A stretch of 64,000 bases of DNA from Alistipes sp. (lineage in GTDB: Bacteria > Bacteroidota > Bacteroidia > Bacteroidales > Rikenellaceae), in assembly GCA_017465055.1 (NCBI GenBank), contig JAFTWZ010000018.1, forward strand, positions 1 to 64,000, given 5' to 3'. Below the pieces are notes generated by a model that was not told the DNA's origin, made no database searches, and saw only the letters and a list, made by a program, of their open reading frames with translations. This document shows positions 60,808-64,000 of the stretch, one piece after another. The position numbers and the translations under genes are program-made. Positions within the stretch are counted from its first letter, which is position 1. Each line of letters begins with the position of its first letter.

Positions 60808-63324
60808 TTAGATTGCAGGAGTTGCACCAGCCTCTACAACATAAACATTGAGGTTTGCACCGTCGATGTAGATGTCATAAGGAGTGTCAAGTGTAACATT
60901 CATAGTGATGTTACCACCGCCCTCAGATATTGCGATAGCAGCACCAAGCTCGTGAACGCCACCAGCTGTTGAGCCCATCCAAGCACCATTCTTAAGCACC
61001 TTGAAGTTAGCACCCTCGCCCCAAGAGTCCTGGAAAGTAACGTTCTTAGCAACGTACAAACCATCAACAAGCTCAGTAGCAATGTCTGAACCCCAAGCAG
61101 TGCCGTTTACGTCACCCTTGATAGTCCACATATCAGCTGGAGCCTCTACCTCAGGAGCAGTACCCTCAGTCATAACGTAGAGAGTAAGAGTCTCAGGGTA
61201 GAAATACAAGTCGTAAGTACCAGCAACAGCTACATACATATCAGCTGAGCCACCGCTTGTGATAAGAGTAGTAGCAGCGTTGATCTCTACAGCACCAGCC
61301 TCAGTAAGACCGTAGTTGTCTGTGTCAACCCACTGACCATAAAGACGAATCTTGAACTTATCATCTGGAGTGAGTGCCTGACCCTTAAGAGTATGGCAGC
61401 CGTTACCAGCGTCGGTGAACTTGATATCTGGATCAGTACCCCAGTTGGTCAAAGTACCAACCAAGCCGTACTCCTTAACTGCGGGAGGCTCTGGAGTTAC
61501 AGGTGCCTCACCGTTAACAGTTGCAAGCCATTTGCCTGCGCTGTCCTTCTCAGTAAGAGTGATGATTACGTCGTCGTTAAGAGCTACACCAGTGATATCT
61601 ACAGTCTGCTCAGAGCCGTTGTTGAAGATAACCGATACGGTCTTGCCAATCATCTCAGGAGCGCAGTTGAACACGTAGTAAGTCTTACCATCAACCTCAG
61701 CAGTCTCAAGAGCAAGACCTGGCCAAGCGCCACCAGTATAGTTAGCACCACCATCGTCCCATATCCAAGCGTTGCAGTTTGTCCAGCCAGTAGCCGATAC
61801 ATCGCCATAGATCTTTACGGTCTTAACCTCTACGCCACCAGGAGTCTCACCCTCGTTCATAACCCAAATCTTGAAGTCAACGATGTTGAAGTAGATATCG
61901 TAAGTGCCAGCAGGAGCAGAGAGGTTCTTACCACCTGCAGCCAAAACGAGCTCCTCACCAACGGTTACTGCGAAAGGCTCTACATCACCAGCAGCACCAT
62001 AGTTAACAGCCCAATCGTTGTTGAAACGAATCTTGAACTGATCGTCAGCAGTAACTGTAACACCATTGCGTACGAAGAGGTTCTCACCTACCTCGCTCAT
62101 ATAGAGGTCTGCCTTACCACCCCACTCGGTGATAGTACCAACAACACCCCAACGATCTGGCTCAGTTACAGGGCCCTCTGGCTCTGGAGTAGTACCAGTG
62201 CCAGCACCTGTATCCTCATCAGTACCGTAGTTCTTTGCGTTGAGCTCAAAGATACCAGCGACAGGGTTGAAGTATACACGATACTGACCAGCTGTAACCT
62301 TGATATTGCCATCTGCATCACCCTCAAGACCGAATGCGGCAGCACCCCAGTTGAGATCCCAAGCAGCATCTGCACGGAACTTCAATGTACCATCAGCAGT
62401 AATATCAACATCAGCATAGAAGCGAGTCCACTTAGGATTGTACTCCATAACGATATCGTTATCCCAATCACCGTTGAGACCGATGATACCGATCTGATCA
62501 GCACCCCAAGCCTTCTTCAATACCAAAGTGGTCTTGTCGAACTCGAAGCCGTAGAAACGCTTAGCATAACGCATTATATCCTGCGAGCCACCACCGGTGA
62601 TAAGCTGGATAGAAGCAGGCTCATCAGCCTCAGTAGCCTTAGTCTCCTCACCCCAGTTGCAAGTGTCGTCCCAACCTGCGATACCTGTGAGCTTGAAGCC
62701 TGTGTTAGCAAGCGATACGCCCTCAGCATCAGCAAAGTCGATAACACCAGAGTAAATATTACCCGAAGCGGTGTAGTCGAACAAGAACTGAGTCTTGGCG
62801 TGATCCCAACCACAGTAGTTACCGATAACCCATACCTTGTCGAACTTCTCGGTAGGAAGAACGTCAGCAACGTAAGACTTGAAGGTAGCCTTAACGACGT
62901 TCGAACGAAGGTCAGTGCCAGCAACAGCTGCACCCTTATCGGTGTTAAGGTTTGCAACAACTGCGAAGTAGAGGTCTACCTCGGTGCCAGCCTCGGCAAA
63001 ATCCAAAGCTACGACGTTAAGATCGGCCTGAGTGAATGTGATAGTAGTGTCGTCGAAGGTAGCCTTAGCCTTCTTCATATCGGCCATATCCTCAGACTTA
63101 GCGATGTAGAGGTTATGAGCCGAAGCAGTAGCTACACCAAAGTCTGCCTTGGTATACTCAACAACGATGTCGTTGCCACCCTCTGAGAGCTCGCAACCCT
63201 CGATTGTGCCCAATGTAGGAGCGACAGCATTCTCTGGGATGTACTGCACATCGATATGCTCTTGGGTACACGACGCCATCGCAAGACCCGAAAGAGCCAA
63301 AATGCTATATAATAACTTTTTCAT
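60808..63324 (-). CDS. Multi-module SusE/F-like starch-binding lipoprotein
   Basis: 838 residues, about twice the usual SusE or SusF. Lipobox AMASC at Cys 19, then an N-terminal SusE-like domain (about 30-150). Five SusE/F-type binding modules follow at about 160-270 (WVIGNYCGWD), 277-365 (IGLNGDWDND), 390-490 (GVVGTITEWGG), 618-720 (GLVGTLTNWG) and 732-832 (WTIKGDVNGTAWG). A sixth, different unit at about 503-605 (VKIYGDVSATGWTNCNAWIW, GGAWPG) looks like a CBM26-type starch-binding module. P/E linkers separate them. The protein would hold alpha-glucan chains at the cell surface beside SusC/SusD. It starts 35 bp after susD. Confidence 0.85.
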   Translation of the reverse strand: MKKLLYSILALSGLAMASCTQEHIDVQYIPENAVAPTLGTIEGCELSEGGNDIVVEYTKADFGVATASAHNLYIAKSEDMADMKKAKATFDDTTITFTQADLNVVALDFAEAGTEVDLYFAVVANLNTDKGAAVAGTDLRSNVVKATFKSYVADVLPTEKFDKVWVIGNYCGWDHAKTQFLFDYTASGNIYSGVIDFADAEGVSLANTGFKLTGIAGWDDTCNWGEETKATEADEPASIQLITGGGSQDIMRYAKRFYGFEFDKTTLVLKKAWGADQIGIIGLNGDWDNDIVMEYNPKWTRFYADVDITADGTLKFRADAAWDLNWGAAAFGLEGDADGNIKVTAGQYRVYFNPVAGIFELNAKNYGTDEDTGAGTGTTPEPEGPVTEPDRWGVVGTITEWGGKADLYMSEVGENLFVRNGVTVTADDQFKIRFNNDWAVNYGAAGDVEPFAVTVGEELVLAAGGKNLSAPAGTYDIYFNIVDFKIWVMNEGETPGGVEVKTVKIYGDVSATGWTNCNAWIWDDGGANYTGGAWPGLALETAEVDGKTYYVFNCAPEMIGKTVSVIFNNGSEQTVDITGVALNDDVIITLTEKDSAGKWLATVNGEAPVTPEPPAVKEYGLVGTLTNWGTDPDIKFTDAGNGCHTLKGQALTPDDKFKIRLYGQWVDTDNYGLTEAGAVEINAATTLITSGGSADMYVAVAGTYDLYFYPETLTLYVMTEGTAPEVEAPADMWTIKGDVNGTAWGSDIATELVDGLYVAKNVTFQDSWGEGANFKVLKNGAWMGSTAGGVHELGAAIAISEGGGNITMNVTLDTPYDIYIDGANLNVYVVEAGATPAI

Positions 63325-63359
63325 TTCTGTTAGTTTTATTCGTTTAACGTGACTAACTA

Positions 63360-64000
63360 TTAGTAACCTGCGTTCTGCTTAAGATTGCTGTTAGCGTTAA
63401 CATCGGCAGGTGGCAATGGGAAGAGGTTGCGGTGGTCAGCAACAGCTGCACCCTCCTTTACAGCACCCTTGTACTCCCACAAGTAGTCAGCAGTAGTAAA
63501 CTGACCAAAGCGGATAAGGTCCGAACGACGGCAACCCTCCCACATAAGCTCGCGTGAACGCTCGTCGAGAACATCCTGAGCAGTATAAGAGGTAAGAGTA
63601 GCAACACCAGCACGCTCACGTACAGCGTTGAGCGATGCAAGACCCTTAGCATTATCAGCTGCGCCACGTGCAGCACACTCAGCCAACATAAGGTGAGCAT
63701 CGGCAACACGGAACAATGGGAAGTCGGTATCTACGAAACCTGTACTCTGAGCTGCAGAGCCGTCGTGGTTAACGTTACGGAACTTAACAGACTTGTAACC
63801 ACCAGATGTGAAGACCTCACGATCAGGAATCTCAGTGCCATAAGCAGTGAAGAACATTGCACGAGCATCGCCATCGGTGTAGCGCTCAGATACCTGCTTG
63901 GTAACTGACAAACCACCCCAACCAGAAGAGATACCAGCCTCTGAAGAGTTCATATCGCCACCTGTACCAGCAAAGATAAGGAAGTTAGTACCACCATAAG
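63360..64000 (-). CDS. SusD-family glycan-binding protein (5' end outside window)
   Basis: Only the C-terminal 213 residues or so lie in the window; the frame stays open to the last base (TNFLIFAGTGGDMNSSEAG). The C-terminal RagB/SusD domain pattern is clear: MLAECAARGAADNAKGLASL, NAVRERAGV, ERSRELMWEGCRRSDLIRFG and the terminal NLKQNAGY. SusD proteins are surface lipoproteins that cap the SusC pore and bind the glycan. A susC gene is expected further upstream, beyond position 64000. The 35-bp gap to the SusE-like gene shows an operon. Confidence 0.93.
   Translation of the reverse strand, partial: YGGTNFLIFAGTGGDMNSSEAGISSGWGGLSVTKQVSERYTDGDARAMFFTAYGTEIPDREVFTSGGYKSVKFRNVNHDGSAAQSTGFVDTDFPLFRVADAHLMLAECAARGAADNAKGLASLNAVRERAGVATLTSYTAQDVLDERSRELMWEGCRRSDLIRFGQFTTADYLWEYKGAVKEGAAVADHRNLFPLPPADVNANSNLKQNAGY

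Noticed and set aside
61393-63186. Long open frame of 597 codons on the plus strand
   Set aside because: It runs antisense to the SusE-like gene; its composition is that of a shadow of the low-complexity coding strand, with no recognisable family.

Overview
The window looks like a chromosomal segment of a gut-type Bacteroidales, probably Rikenellaceae/Alistipes-like. This is inferred from Bacteroidetes promoters (TAnnTTTG -7 boxes), the near absence of Shine-Dalgarno sequences, many signal-peptidase-II lipoproteins, a SusD/SusE-type polysaccharide utilisation locus, a long-form lepB and a fused ftcD-fchA. No rRNA, tRNA, CRISPR array, transposase or integrase was recognised.

Layout. 1-3.9 kb: an accessory block with a small lipoprotein, two paralogous beta-barrel proteins and a lipoprotein, flanked by two inverted copies of a structured palindromic repeat. 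3.9-6.7 kb: a flavoprotein, a degenerate methyltransferase-like protein, a cobalamin adenosyltransferase and a small conserved acidic protein. 6.9-8.7 kb: an AT-rich DUF262/HNH restriction-like gene that seems to have landed at the 3' end of that small gene, with a second copy of the gene tail on its far side. 9.2-19.9 kb: purA, a purine permease and guanine deaminase, a membrane PHP phosphoesterase coupled to a phosphoethanolamine transferase, an amino-acid antiporter, rubrerythrin, a ZIP transporter and an FKBP lipoprotein.

20-25.4 kb: an AsmA-like protein, then a three-gene set (steroid 5-alpha-reductase-like, old-yellow-enzyme-like, short-chain dehydrogenase) that matches the 5AR-5BR-HSDH bile-acid/steroid cluster known from gut Bacteroidales. 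26.6-33.2 kb: a complete histidine degradation operon (ftcD-fchA, hutU, hutH, hutI). 33.7-47.9 kb: a Dabb protein, a MORN protein, an NfeD-SPFH pair with an unrecognised membrane protein, an O-methyltransferase, a GIY-YIG gene beside a tandem repeat, then housekeeping genes (M16 peptidase, uvrA, yigZ, lepB, dapB). 48-51.9 kb: a secreted Amidase_3-type protein with a golvesin-like insertion, and a BASS transporter.

52.6-64 kb, all on the minus strand: an alpha-glucan utilisation locus. In transcription order it reads susD (cut by the window edge), a very large multi-module SusE/F-like lipoprotein, a GH53 lipoprotein, three GH13 amylases and a SusA-like GH13. Glycans would be bound at the surface by the SusD/SusE proteins, cut by lipoprotein GH13/GH53 enzymes and finished by SusA in the periplasm and a cytoplasmic GH13.

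Intergenic DNA carries at least five repeat families: the 120-bp structured palindrome (three members, with compensatory stem changes), a 75-80 bp palindrome (two), a 264-bp tandem unit, a 10-bp-period repeat (two loci) and a degenerate ttagggag-type repeat (two loci).
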